A DNA stretch of 64,000 nt, from positions 2,418,001 to 2,482,000 of the forward strand of contig NW_026570224.1 of assembly GCF_019649055.1 (NCBI RefSeq), in the 5' to 3' direction. Shown one piece after another: positions 12,530-22,978 of the stretch. This DNA comes from Paramacrobiotus metropolitanus. Its lineage: Eukaryota; Tardigrada; Eutardigrada; Parachela; Macrobiotidae. Each line of letters begins with the position of its first letter. Position 1 is the first letter of the stretch. A model generated the notes under the pieces. That model was not told where the DNA came from. It worked only from the letters and a program-made list of their open reading frames with translations, and did no database searches. A program made the position numbers and the translations under genes.

Positions 12530-14400
12530 AAAGAGCACAATGCCGTTCTATACGACGCATCCCATCCTGCAGTGTACACTTAAATCAATCAATCTCTACT
12601 GGCAACTGCATCCAAGCAGACAACGATCTATCCGATCACACTGCCATACTCTATTCCAACAAATTTGTGCGCTATAAAATATTTTCACGACATTGCATAC
12701 CGGAACCGGCAGCTGCCGTAATCTGAATCACGCAAAAGTAATGCTTGACCGCCCTTTAATTGAATTATAATACAAATACCAATCTGACCTCGTGTCTACT
12801 ATATGTTGCGCCGACTACAATACACCTGCCATTCTGCGATTTGGCTACGCCGATATGGGTATACCATGCAGGTACGTATCCTGCACCATTCACACAGAGT
12901 ATTAATATTATACGTTACTTGCATCCATAAACAATATCAATGTCATGGGAGTCTGTAATGTATCTGTAGTTCTACAAGCTCTGACAAACCCGTGAGAGTC
13001 ACACAACCAAAAAATTAATCATGGGCGCACGAAAAAAAGTGAGCTCTAGTCACAGCAACTTACGACTCGTAATATTTCACACGAAATATTCGTCGTCAAT
13101 ATATTGCAGACCGCACATATGCGAAATCGAAACTATTAAAAAAAAGGTACATGAAAGTAGTACTCCTACTAGTACATAATTCCATTGCTAACCTCATCTT
13201 TAACACCTTTAATTGCGAACCTAATAATCATCAAATTAATAAACTTACAGCGCAATTGGTCCCGCACAACTTTTGAAATCCATACAGATAAAATAAACGG
13301 CAAAAACTTATTATAGAAAGGTGCGAGACCAGTTCACAACAATTACTGCATTGCAGTTCCAATTTGATAGCAATTTCGGGTAAGACGATAATTGTGCATT
13401 CATAATCCGAACAATTTCTTTGCACTCGGTTACACATTATCCATTCAACACTTGAACGCTTTGCACAGCAATTTTGAATTTCGAAACAGCTGTCAAAAAC
13501 GATACCGGCAAGTTCTTATCGGAAAGATGAAGAGGGGAAAGTATCGATAACCTTTACGCATGAAGTATGTATCGGAGAAATCCATCTGTCGTCGTTAAGT
13601 TACGACATTAGTATTAATATTCAGATTTTTATTTTACGCTATGTCGTCAAGTAACAAGTACGAAGCGTAACGTAATCCATCATTAACTAGATGGCAGGTA
13701 TCGCGCTGCATCAGCATGCGTAAAAATATATATCTATATACCGGCTATTCAAAAGCGAAAGTGGGACATATGTAACAGGTTTTGAATCAGCGATCGGCAT
13801 GCTCAATCATATATGGCGAGAGCACACGCTACCGGCAGACATTGGTCAGTCGCAAATTTAAATTGGCACTCCGACTGTTCAGAGGTGAGCACGCAGCAAA
13901 CGGTCAACTGTTTTTCGCATTGTTATGCAATTTCAGCGCAGGTTCGCTAGCACGAAAGAGAACGTTTCCAAACATATCTTTAGATACCTAGCCTCCATAT
14001 TACACACCTAGCTATACAGCACTGAAAGGTCACAAAGAGTTCAATACCATCAGGTCATGCGTAAATTCGTAATGCATCGAACATTGACTCTTCCACCTGG
14101 TTTCGTTTGATAATATGGATTACTTTTGCGGCAATGTATTGATGCCTCCAAACAGAAAGTACTACCCTACGCGCGCTGCAGACGTATGTAGCTGAAAACC
14201 GAAATTTCACGGGATTACGCATCGATGACCTAGTTATCATTTGTTATCCTGCGATCGACTTGCGGCTTCTTCGGCGGTGCCCACTCATACATAAAAGAAC
14301 TTGTGTAAATACACATACACTATGATGCTGTGAGCACAGGTGTAGACCGCGATTCTACAGAGTGAAAACTAGCGAAAGTGTTTAACAACACTGACCGCAG
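12530..14400. other. Mostly unassigned, intergenic
   Basis: Apart from the possible upstream exon of the PPxY protein near 12785-12890 (minus), I see no supported gene. Several short frames on both strands lack splice context. Confidence 0.35.
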
Positions 14401-14809
14401 ACACAGTGGAACAACCTGAGCCAGCCAAACACGCCAGTATCCCTGAATTATTGGGAGACCAACTCCCGCGAATGGGATTTAAGGCCAATGTAATCTGGGA
14501 CAAAACCATCATCCTATTTGCTCAGCCAACAGATGGACGGACTAGTGAACTACTAACACACTCTGCTGTGCTGCGGCTGCTGACCGACCACAAACTTGCC
14601 GGCGAAACCGGAGACCAGCTCGTGCTCGTAGTGAATGGTAATCTGTCAATCCGAAAAACATACTTCCTCGATATAAACTGGTTTGCAGAATTTACATACG
14701 CTGCTCAGTGTATATCTTGTTTTGTCTTTCAGCCTTGGTACTAAAAACGCCACAATACCGGACTTCAACGCCAAAAGCCTTCAACGCCACTACATTACAT
14801 GTAATGTAG
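14401..14809 (+). CDS. Unrecognised small gene, two exons visible, 5' end missing
   Basis: The exon 14401-14637 follows an acceptor (CCGCAG) and ends at a donor in phase 1. It joins 14733-14809 after a good pyrimidine-rich acceptor and then stops. The frame encodes about 100 residues with coding-like composition, including SIPELLGDQLPRMGF and LLTDHKLAGETGDQLVLVV. I recognise no family, signal peptide or membrane segment. An in-frame stop just upstream means either an earlier exon is missing or translation begins at the internal ATG at 14471. Nearby genes give no hint of its role. Confidence 0.38.
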
Positions 14810-14810
14810 T
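14789..14810. repeat. Perfect 22-bp palindrome
   Basis: The stretch from ACTACATTACA to its exact reverse complement reads the same on both strands. It overlaps the stop codon of the small gene at 14401-14809. Confidence 0.7.
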
Positions 14811-16864
14811 AAATGTACGTAGATACATTTCGCGAAAAAATTCCAAACAAAATGAGCAAAACCTTTTGACGAAAACAGTCTGCAAACTATGCAATTACAT
14901 ATAAAGTACAAACAATCTTTAATTAAAAAAAATTAAAACGAAAGTTAACAACGAAATAAATGAATCAAGCGTTCAGCGAGCGTTCAACTATGACACTATA
15001 TAATATGAAATCACCGCATACTCGATTTAATAACTAGCGAGGTATCGAAGTTCAAGTTGCTTCAATGATCAGCTTAAAATTAACAAAAGTTGTAAATCTC
15101 AAACTATTATTCACTTATTCAACATACCCTACCAACGTTGAACGTGTTTTTAGGTCAGCATACTGGAGAAAGTACAGTACAAGTACTTACCAGTAAAATA
15201 TAATCATGGCTGTCCATGTGGGATCCATAATTTACTGCAGTAGCGTCGTATTATGCAAAAATGTGCCGGTTTCAGTTCCCATCCAAAATGGTTAGTGAAT
15301 TTCTCCACGCCAGGATCCCCTCTGGGTTCTGTTCAACTCGGGATCACATACACACGTACAACGTGGACACCGGATGCGACAGAGTAGGATAATCTGCTGA
15401 TTACTTGGGCAATTCACGCATCGCTCGTCACCTCGGTATGATGCATAGCGAATTGTTGAGATCTGATCAGCTTAAAAAAATATCAGTGCCTGTTTGCGAC
15501 GGTGTCCGTTTGTTGGTCGTGAACCACGGAGTGTGATCATATTCATCTCCATTGAAATCTGCATGATCATAAAACACTTTATTTCAACTTCGTGCACGTA
15601 TACGAAATTGACGAAAGAGAAATAGGTATGCAAAATACCTTTTCGAAATCTGTAACCGTTGCATTCGATCGCCGGTACGCACCGGCACTGGCATATAAAC
15701 TGTAAATGGCACTCTCTACCTCATGCCAGCCAATCAAACCCCGCTATCGGACCGTCGGGCGTCGGCATGACTCTCGGTGACAGACTACGATGTACCACCA
15801 TATTTTAGGCATTTGACTTAACTTTATTTACACAAATTCAATTACTCACTTGAGTCACTTATATATTTTACCTATGAAGCGAAAATATCCTTTCCAAATT
15901 ATGCCATCCACAACACCAGCTGGAGCAGTGGCAGGAGCTCTACGTTTACCGCCGCCGCAACAAGCATCACGTCTGGGTTGCAAGCAACAACCCTCACAAA
16001 CTTCCAATTATCGGTGATTATAAGTGTCCAACAAATTCTGCACCATAAGCATAGCGAAAGATAACTGAGAATGCTTTCCCTATGTCAAAAGATATCATTC
16101 TGTGTGCCATAATTGCAAATACGGTACCTTTCATTTTACCTTGGTAACGTTACGCCGGTTACGGTAACACTGCCGGGTCACAACACCCTTCGGTGGTAGC
16201 GCGGTCCTGTTGCCTGGAGTGGAGTCTGGACTGCCGGGGGTCACCGCCAAACATCGTTTATTGCAAACAGTGATTAGCGCTTTCCGCAAGTCGTTAAAGT
16301 TATGGACGATAATGTATTCTTTCGACTTCTGCCTTTTAAGCATGTAAAACGCTACCATGCGCATTTGTGCAGTATTACGTACATAAATAAAAAACCCATT
16401 GTTTAATTCATTCCCGTACTATTTAATTCATTCCCGTACTATTCATTCCCGTAACTCCGGGCGCGCAAAGCGCAAAACACTGGAAATTACACCCAATCTT
16501 CGTTTCTAACTTGAATTGGGGGACGTCTTCTGATTCGCTGCTTTAAACACTCCCCCTCTCCACGGGGTTGCCAGCCCGTGCAGGGAGCTGAAGATTGAGT
16601 GAGACTATTTATTACTTTAGCCCGGAATGTGAGATACTTGCAAAACGCGAATCATTATCCGTCCTGACTCCGGGATATACGTATTATTCGCAACTCCGAA
16701 TCGCATTACTCGTACTGCAGTTCGTGTTGTACATTCTAGTAGCCCAAGAAATGCAAAAGCTTTTTCTTAATCTTCATGCCGATCTTCAATAAATTAGCAA
16801 TCAGAAACAAAAATAAAATTTCAGTCACCAACAGGACAGGAATAGAAAACAAATTTTCAAATCA
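14811..16864. other. Intergenic, no supported gene
   Basis: I read both strands and found no exon chain with matching phases. The 77-residue minus frame at 16131-16364 has no splice or homology support. A short tandem repeat lies at 16403-16454. Confidence 0.4.
16403..16454. repeat. Short tandem repeat, about 15-20 bp unit, three copies
   Basis: Three adjacent copies share ATTCATTCCCGTA. The first two also share the TTTA prefix and the CT suffix. Confidence 0.7.
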
Positions 16865-19800
16865 TCAGCGTCGCATTTTGCGTTCCATTTTCTTCTGTTT
16901 TTTCTCATCCATTTCCGGTGGTGCGGGGGCGAAAAAGTATGGCGCTAACACATTCTTCCAAAGCAGCTGGAATAGTCGGGCGGGTATCTGCGAAACAGTA
17001 ATGAGGATTTCGACTTATGAAAGATGAACTAAAGCGAGAGCACTCTGCGATGGGACCACTCTGATACTACTGAACCGAATTCAAACAACCGAAAACACAT
17101 TCGATCACATTGCAACTGTGTAAGACGTCTACAAATGACAGCGACACACTGCATTGCATGACTCTTCTTCATTTCCGCTTCGGAGCAGGACCACCCAAGC
17201 TCGGAAACTGTTGTTCATTGTCCAGTTCGGGCGCTTTGATCGGCTGCGGTGCGCCTGATGAAGAGGACATGAGGACGGTCTTTTCCAGCTCTTTCGGTTT
17301 GTCCCTCATATGAGGTGGAACGTAGGCACTACCACCACCATCAGATGAGCTTTTCGCAATATCTTTGGGAGTCGGCGCAGGATTCACTGGCGCTGTTTCG
17401 GGGAGGCGATTGCGCATACCAGGAGCGATGTATGCCTAACAAAAGTCAAAATGTATAATAAATGTTAATCAAGTAATGTAGTCTGCGTATTTACACGACA
17501 GCGGTATTGAGCTATTATATACTATATCATGCATTTATACTGTACGATTATGCCAGTACAATATACAGTAAAATTTCTCTGCTGCGCACTTTCGCACACT
17601 GCAGAATCTATGGAGCATTTTAAAAAAAGCGATTACCAATACGCAATAACCCATAATATGGAAATGGCTGGAAGGCAAACTAAACAATATTCTGTGCAAA
17701 TGCATCTAGAGAGCCAAAAAGGCAGTATAAATTCCGTGTAATCACAATATGAAGTGGCAAGCCACTGGTTCAACGCAAATACAGGTAGATGGTTAACGAT
17801 TAGAACTCCAAATACGCGATTATGATTTTGAAAACTGAATTTTATATCGTAGTTGGTGTACCGAAACTAACCATAAAACGTTTAACACTTAAAACCATAA
17901 ACCATAAAACGTCTAACACTTAAGTTTAACATACATTACAATTAGTTTAACAATTAAATTAGAAGAAATTTTCTTGTTGTAGCGGATTGTCTATCTTGTC
18001 TATTTTATTGAGTGTTTACATACAAATTATAAATAATTCAACTTCTAACTTCCTTAGTCTTACCAGCGTATATGTATTAATGTAAGCTCGCTGGTCTTAC
18101 CCCTTGCTGTGGGCCTGGCTTTTCCACGCTCTCAACAGTAGATTTCTTTTCGTCGGTTTCTTTGTTTTCCCCTTTGATCGCAGCATCACTGCTAGCCGCA
18201 ACCTCCTTGGGTGCTTCCGAAGCAGTTGGCTTTTCCTTATTTACTGGACTGTCACTCACAGGGCTCTTGCCAATAATCTTTTCCTCCTGTTTGGCACTCA
18301 CGTCCTTTTTCTTTGGAATGTCCCATGTTTTCGTGGTTTTTGACGGGTCGGCATTGGCAGCAGTGTTGTTTGTGTCGTACTCATCGGGCGACTGAAGGGA
18401 TTCAATCTTCAGATTGGACAGATCATAGTGGCGTTCTTCTTCGATGGGATCGGCCCATTTGGAGGCTTCCTCGGGATTCAGAACGTCTCCCAGTACCGTG
18501 CCTATGTCTCTTCGGCTCTTTCCGCCGTCGGAATCCTGATCATCCCACTGGACATTTTGAGCAGCGCTGTCAAGGACCTTGAAGAGTTCCGTCGTTTTCA
18601 GGGCGCTCTCGGCCTTCTTTGCAGGTTTCTTCTTATCTTTTTTGGCAAAAAAATCGTCTAGGTTACTCATTTTCGCGCGAAGATTAAATCAATTCGGCGA
18701 AACAGAAATCAGATAGAAAAGTCAAGCATACGGAACGATGTTTGGGAAAAACAAACTCTGGATAAATCATAAACTCACAAAATGCAGAACATTCAACTAC
18801 TGATTCAAGAAATACGTCGGACGTCGGTAAACCGTAAACTTAAAACAGGCAGAGTAATGACTGTACAGTCCTTCGGCACAGAATTTAGGGAGAGTATTGG
18901 TATGCCATAAGCTATGGGTAAACTACCGAGAAAATTTTATGGTTAGCCGTTTGGTAGCAACTTGTCTAAGCGGGTGAACCCAGCTCCATACCGGCGGTTA
19001 CTTACTACAGATAAAATTTCAAAAATCTACCGAGTTGTTAACTTGTTAGTGTTACTCGTAATCTTTTAAATCGTATCCGACATGCCGTTTGCAAAAGTGA
19101 GAGAAGTATCTGTAGAACAGTAGAAGTACTCGTAGTACAATTGTACAAATGCACGTACCATAATGTACGGTTTAAATGCTTTTCATTCATTCAAATTGAA
19201 AGAAGTAACAAAGTTAAACTGCACTAACATTTTTGCATACACCATACAATCTACATAGACGCATGTAGTCAGCTATAAAACAGATGCATTTTGTATTTAA
19301 CTGCACTGCTCAACCACGCACCGTACGCAGTATTCAAAATTTCCACAAAAAGACTAAAAGAGAATGGCGACCAAAAAATTTCTTCCGCAATATTCATTGG
19401 AAAGATCTTACTGCCAGCCGGCTGCACGTGCTTATTCGCACTGCCAAAATTAAGCGTTCGTAATACTAGTACTTATCGTACCAGTATAGGAAATACCCCG
19501 ATTTCACAACATTATTAATCCGTTACAATACATACAGTCATTTCAGCACAGTCACCTAATTCGGTCCCATCGCTTTGCTCTCCAATTTACGAGCAAGACT
19601 AGAGTAATGATCAACGAAGAAAAGTACCGTAAAAAGTGCATTCCACACCGTTTTCATGCAGCAAAAGTGCAACAATGCCGCAAAAAAACATGTAGATTAA
19701 AACGGTAAAAAAAATACGACTACAGATAAATGGCTACTCAGTAGTGGACTTACCAGCAATAACGCTAACCATACGTAATTCCACAACAATCCTAAAATCT

Positions 19801-20369
19801 GAACAATGGCCATTAAGATAATAACATCTTTCAAGTGCCTGCAACAGAAACAAATTCACAATAAATCAAATAATATTACACAGAGGCTCAATAAAGGCGT
19901 CCAGTCACGTACTCCGCCATTCCGCTCTGCATGTTCAAATCGGTTCCCGCCTCAATTAATGATCCATCCGCGGAGAAACGCGCTCGGCTCATTCTTTTCA
20001 TGATGCAACCAAAAATGAGGAATATTTTGGCGACCAAAGATAAGCTACAAAATATTGATTTAAATTAATTAAATGTAATAAGGTAATTAAAGTTCACCGC
20101 TCCGAGATAAGCTATGGAAATCAGGAAGAGCTTCCGCTACAGAGTCAGGTGAGGCCCGCGAGGGGACTTACATTTGCAACAACGGCAACAACGCTGTAGA
20201 ATAAAAGCGTGTCCTGGTTTTCCTTGTGAATCTGCTTTTGGCCCTTTGCTGCTTGCTTTTTGGGTTCCGGCTGTAAATTCGTAAAAACACAGAAACTTGA
20301 AATTTTGTTATTTTTAAACACAACAACGCGAAGACAGCAAAGTGACCGAGTCTGCTCTCTTACCGCCAT
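16865..20369 (-). CDS. TMEM208: TMEM208 (SND2-type ER protein targeting component)
   Basis: Exons: 20369-20364 (only Met-Ala), 20270-20172, 20136-20098, 20044-19913, 19838-19754 and 16987-16865. The chain matches human TMEM208 in order: a basic start with KGQKQIHKEN, two short hydrophobic segments, RMSRARFSADGSL, MAEHLKDVI, a further membrane segment ending NYVWLALLL, then LLWKNVLAP and a lysine/arginine-rich tail. TMEM208 is an ER membrane protein (hSnd2) in SRP-independent targeting of proteins to the ER. The last intron is 2.77 kb and contains the entire CDV3 gene in the same orientation. The join between exons 3 and 4 is one base out of frame with the obvious splice sites, so one boundary there is wrong. 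The start is about 500 bp from the divergent BOLA3 start. Confidence 0.85.
17169..18670 (-). CDS. CDV3: CDV3 homolog
   Basis: Two exons, 18670-18101 and 17435-17169, joined in phase 0, 278 residues. The N-terminus (LDDFFAKKDKKK) is the hallmark of CDV3. The middle is charged, Lys/Glu/Ser-rich and predicted disordered. The C-terminal exon has AYIAPGMRNR and a late QFPSL motif, matching the two conserved blocks of vertebrate CDV3. CDV3 is a small soluble protein of poorly defined function. The gene lies wholly inside the last intron of TMEM208 on the same strand, so its promoter must be within that intron. Confidence 0.82.
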
Positions 20370-20866
20370 TCTGACAAACTCTCGCAACTTCGTGCAGATT
20401 GATACCGCTGAAAATAATTTTTAGCTCGCAAAATAAATGTTCGGCTGACAAAATGATGAGATCTGCAGCACGGCTTTATGAAACTGGAGATTATTAACTA
20501 ATCCGGCACGAAACTCGCGTAAATGATAAATCGTTTGATAGTGAGTGTTATTACGCAAAGCTCGGTGATAAGACTGTTGACGTCACTGCGGTAAACCGTT
20601 TGCACAATTATTCACTGCCGTATAGGGCGGGGCGCCTTTTCCTAGCGAAGAATACACATTCCATACAAGAACGGTAGTTACCTTAATGCTTCTAGTGGTA
20701 CCGGAAGACGAGAAGAGTCAAGGATTCAAGACTGCCAAGAAGGGATAAACTAATTTTAAAAGCAGTGAGAAGTTTCATAAACTGCATAATACATAGTTAC
20801 ATACGTCCAATCTTTCCATGATTTTGTGCCTTGTCCAACTCCAAATCACATGTCGAAGTAAATTTT
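20370..20866. promoter_or_regulatory. Divergent promoter between TMEM208 and BOLA3
   Basis: The start codons of TMEM208 (minus) and BOLA3 (plus) are 497 bp apart. Between them is a perfect CRE/ATF palindrome, TGACGTCA, at 20578-20585 and a GC box, GGGCGGGGCGCC, at 20625-20636. No TATA box is evident. This is typical of housekeeping bidirectional promoters; function is inferred. Confidence 0.5.
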
Positions 20867-21978
20867 ATGAGACAGCTCGATAAAATGTTTCGCAGTTGTG
20901 TGACCAAATTCGTTTACATGCGGAAGCCGCCCGTGTATGGTTTCCGACTTGCCGGATCTGGATTGTCTGGAACTTACCACAGGAACTTGCATTTTGACAG
21001 GTCTGACAAGACTGCACATGTTCTGCAGTCTCTGCGCTCGTCGATATTCAGTTCAACGCGAAGTCTTTCTTCGACAGAAGATGCCATGTCCGAAGGAGAG
21101 AGGCATATAACCAGCTTGTTGCAGAGTAATTTCCCAGAAGCTACTGAAATTGATGTTCGAGACGTTTCTGGTAAGTTTGAAAAAAATTAACAACGTTACA
21201 GCAAGGTAAAATGATAACACGCGCTATCACAAACACGACTTACAGTGCTAAAATTTACAGTTTTGTTTGTCTTAAGAGTTTATACTACACTATTTTGCGT
21301 TCAATGTCATGCAGAAGCATAGAAGAGATGTACGTATTCAAATATTTGTCGATTTTGTATTTTGTTTTTAAGTTTTGTAAGTGATTGTAGCCATATAAGT
21401 AGGAATCTTAGATGTGCCTGGCTACAACAGCATCACTTTTCCAGGCGGATGTGGGACAATGTATCAAATTTATATCGAAGCAGAGGAGTTTCGAGGCAAG
21501 AAGCTTGTCGATCAGCAGAGGATGGTTAATAAGGTAAGTTTTGTAATTAGCCTACAAGCTTATGGTTCAGAGTTCGGCTAGTAATTTGTAAATATCCTGG
21601 CGGCAGAAATGTATGTAAATTATAGAGTGTTAATGTTTTATTTTCGATTTTCGCATTAGTATGCTTTCGAATAATTGGGTTGGAAACTAAGAGCATTATA
21701 CGTAAGTATTCATTTTTGTGTGCATACCGTAATGACGTTTGTCTCACTCACACACTCACCATCAGTAATCTGGACGTGTAATCTGTACAGATGTGTCTTT
21801 AGTTTTTCATTGTAAGTTTTGGTATACTTAGTTATGTTATATTCTTTAGACACTAAAGCGTTTTGCAACAGTACGTATTTTACGAGGTGTATCACCTATT
21901 GGGCCATTGCAGGTGCTTGAAAAGGAAATCAAAGATATGCACGGTTTAAGTCTACAGACTGTTGTACCGGTAAAGTGA
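20867..21978 (+). CDS. BOLA3: BOLA3, mitochondrial iron-sulfur cluster assembly factor
   Basis: Three exons, 20867-21170, 21445-21533 and 21913-21978, about 152 residues. The first about 70 residues are Arg/Ser-rich and fit a mitochondrial targeting peptide. The BolA fold follows: GERHITSLLQSNFPEATEI, VRDVSGGCGTMYQI, EEFRGKKLVDQQRMVNK and KEIKDMHGLSLQT. The GCG cysteine and the histidine of MHGL match the cluster-binding ligands of BOLA3. BOLA3 works with GLRX5 and NFU1 to pass [4Fe-4S] clusters to mitochondrial enzymes such as lipoate synthase. The ATG at 20867 was chosen as the first in frame; internal ATGs (for example MFRS) are possible starts. Confidence 0.88.
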
Positions 21979-22978
21979 ACTGGATGATATGCACACCGTT
22001 CGGCTTCGGCCATAAGTTGGTTGTACTGTGCTTTGTTTGTTTGGAATTGTGTAAAAGTAAAGTTTATAAGTTACCTTTTTCAATATTTATATTGAAAGTC
22101 TTCTCGGGAATTTTGACAGATGGCCAAATTTGTAAATTATTTAGCAAATAGTAATTAGTTCTGTGTCTTGTTACTGTGGTGCAATGCATTGTATATCATT
22201 ACAATTGTTGTGATACGCTGTACATTTGGCCATGGGTGAACCGTGAATAACAAGTCAAGTCAGAACATTCGTGCTCTCTTTCAGTTAGCTTTTTGAAAGA
22301 TCCATTTCCATTGAGAAGTTTTTTTTCTGTCGGAGTTAACAATATTTTATTGGGTTGCGTTAAGAACATCAGGTTAAGAAATAGATTCCGTACTATAAAA
22401 TCACTTTAACACATAGTACACTTTGTCAAGCTTCCGACCTATGCAGAAAGTTTCCTGCACACACGCCGCGTTTCCACGCATGAATGCAATACTGTTACTG
22501 ATCCGCTGTTTCAGAAACTGAGGGGATCGTTTCTCTTGTGTCCTTTCAAAAAGCAGTTTACCTAGAACAGCCATTTTAGACTTGGCTTCTTTTCACCATG
22601 CACCCATAGTTTCAGTTGTATCGGTGTTGTATCAGTTGTATTGAGAAGTTGTATCGGTGATTCGCTTTATCTAAAAAAAGATTTTTTGATTTAATTCCGT
22701 TTTACATTTCACAAATGCACCATACATGGCCACGCTTATTGTCAAGTGCTACAGGATTGCTCAAGAATTAATTGCACGTTAATTTTGCTTACAACATGGA
22801 AAAGTACGGAACAGTTATATAAAGATATTTAAACGTGCATATAGAACCCCATCTTTTTCGGTTACTTATGGAAACATGTTTTCCGCAAGGAGTGCTTTAC
22901 AAAAGCCTGGTCTCGCTCATAACACGCCCCGAATACAAACGTTTGACAATAAGTAGAAATTGTAAAAAATTGCATATT
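21979..22978. other. Intergenic between BOLA3 and the MATH-like gene
   Basis: AT-rich, convergent 3' flanks of both neighbours. No gene, RNA or notable repeat is seen. Confidence 0.5.

Noticed and set aside
18104-18661. Three plus-strand frames opposite CDV3
   Set aside because: They are shadows of the CDV3 exon. The minus frame has the LDDFFAKKDKKK signature.
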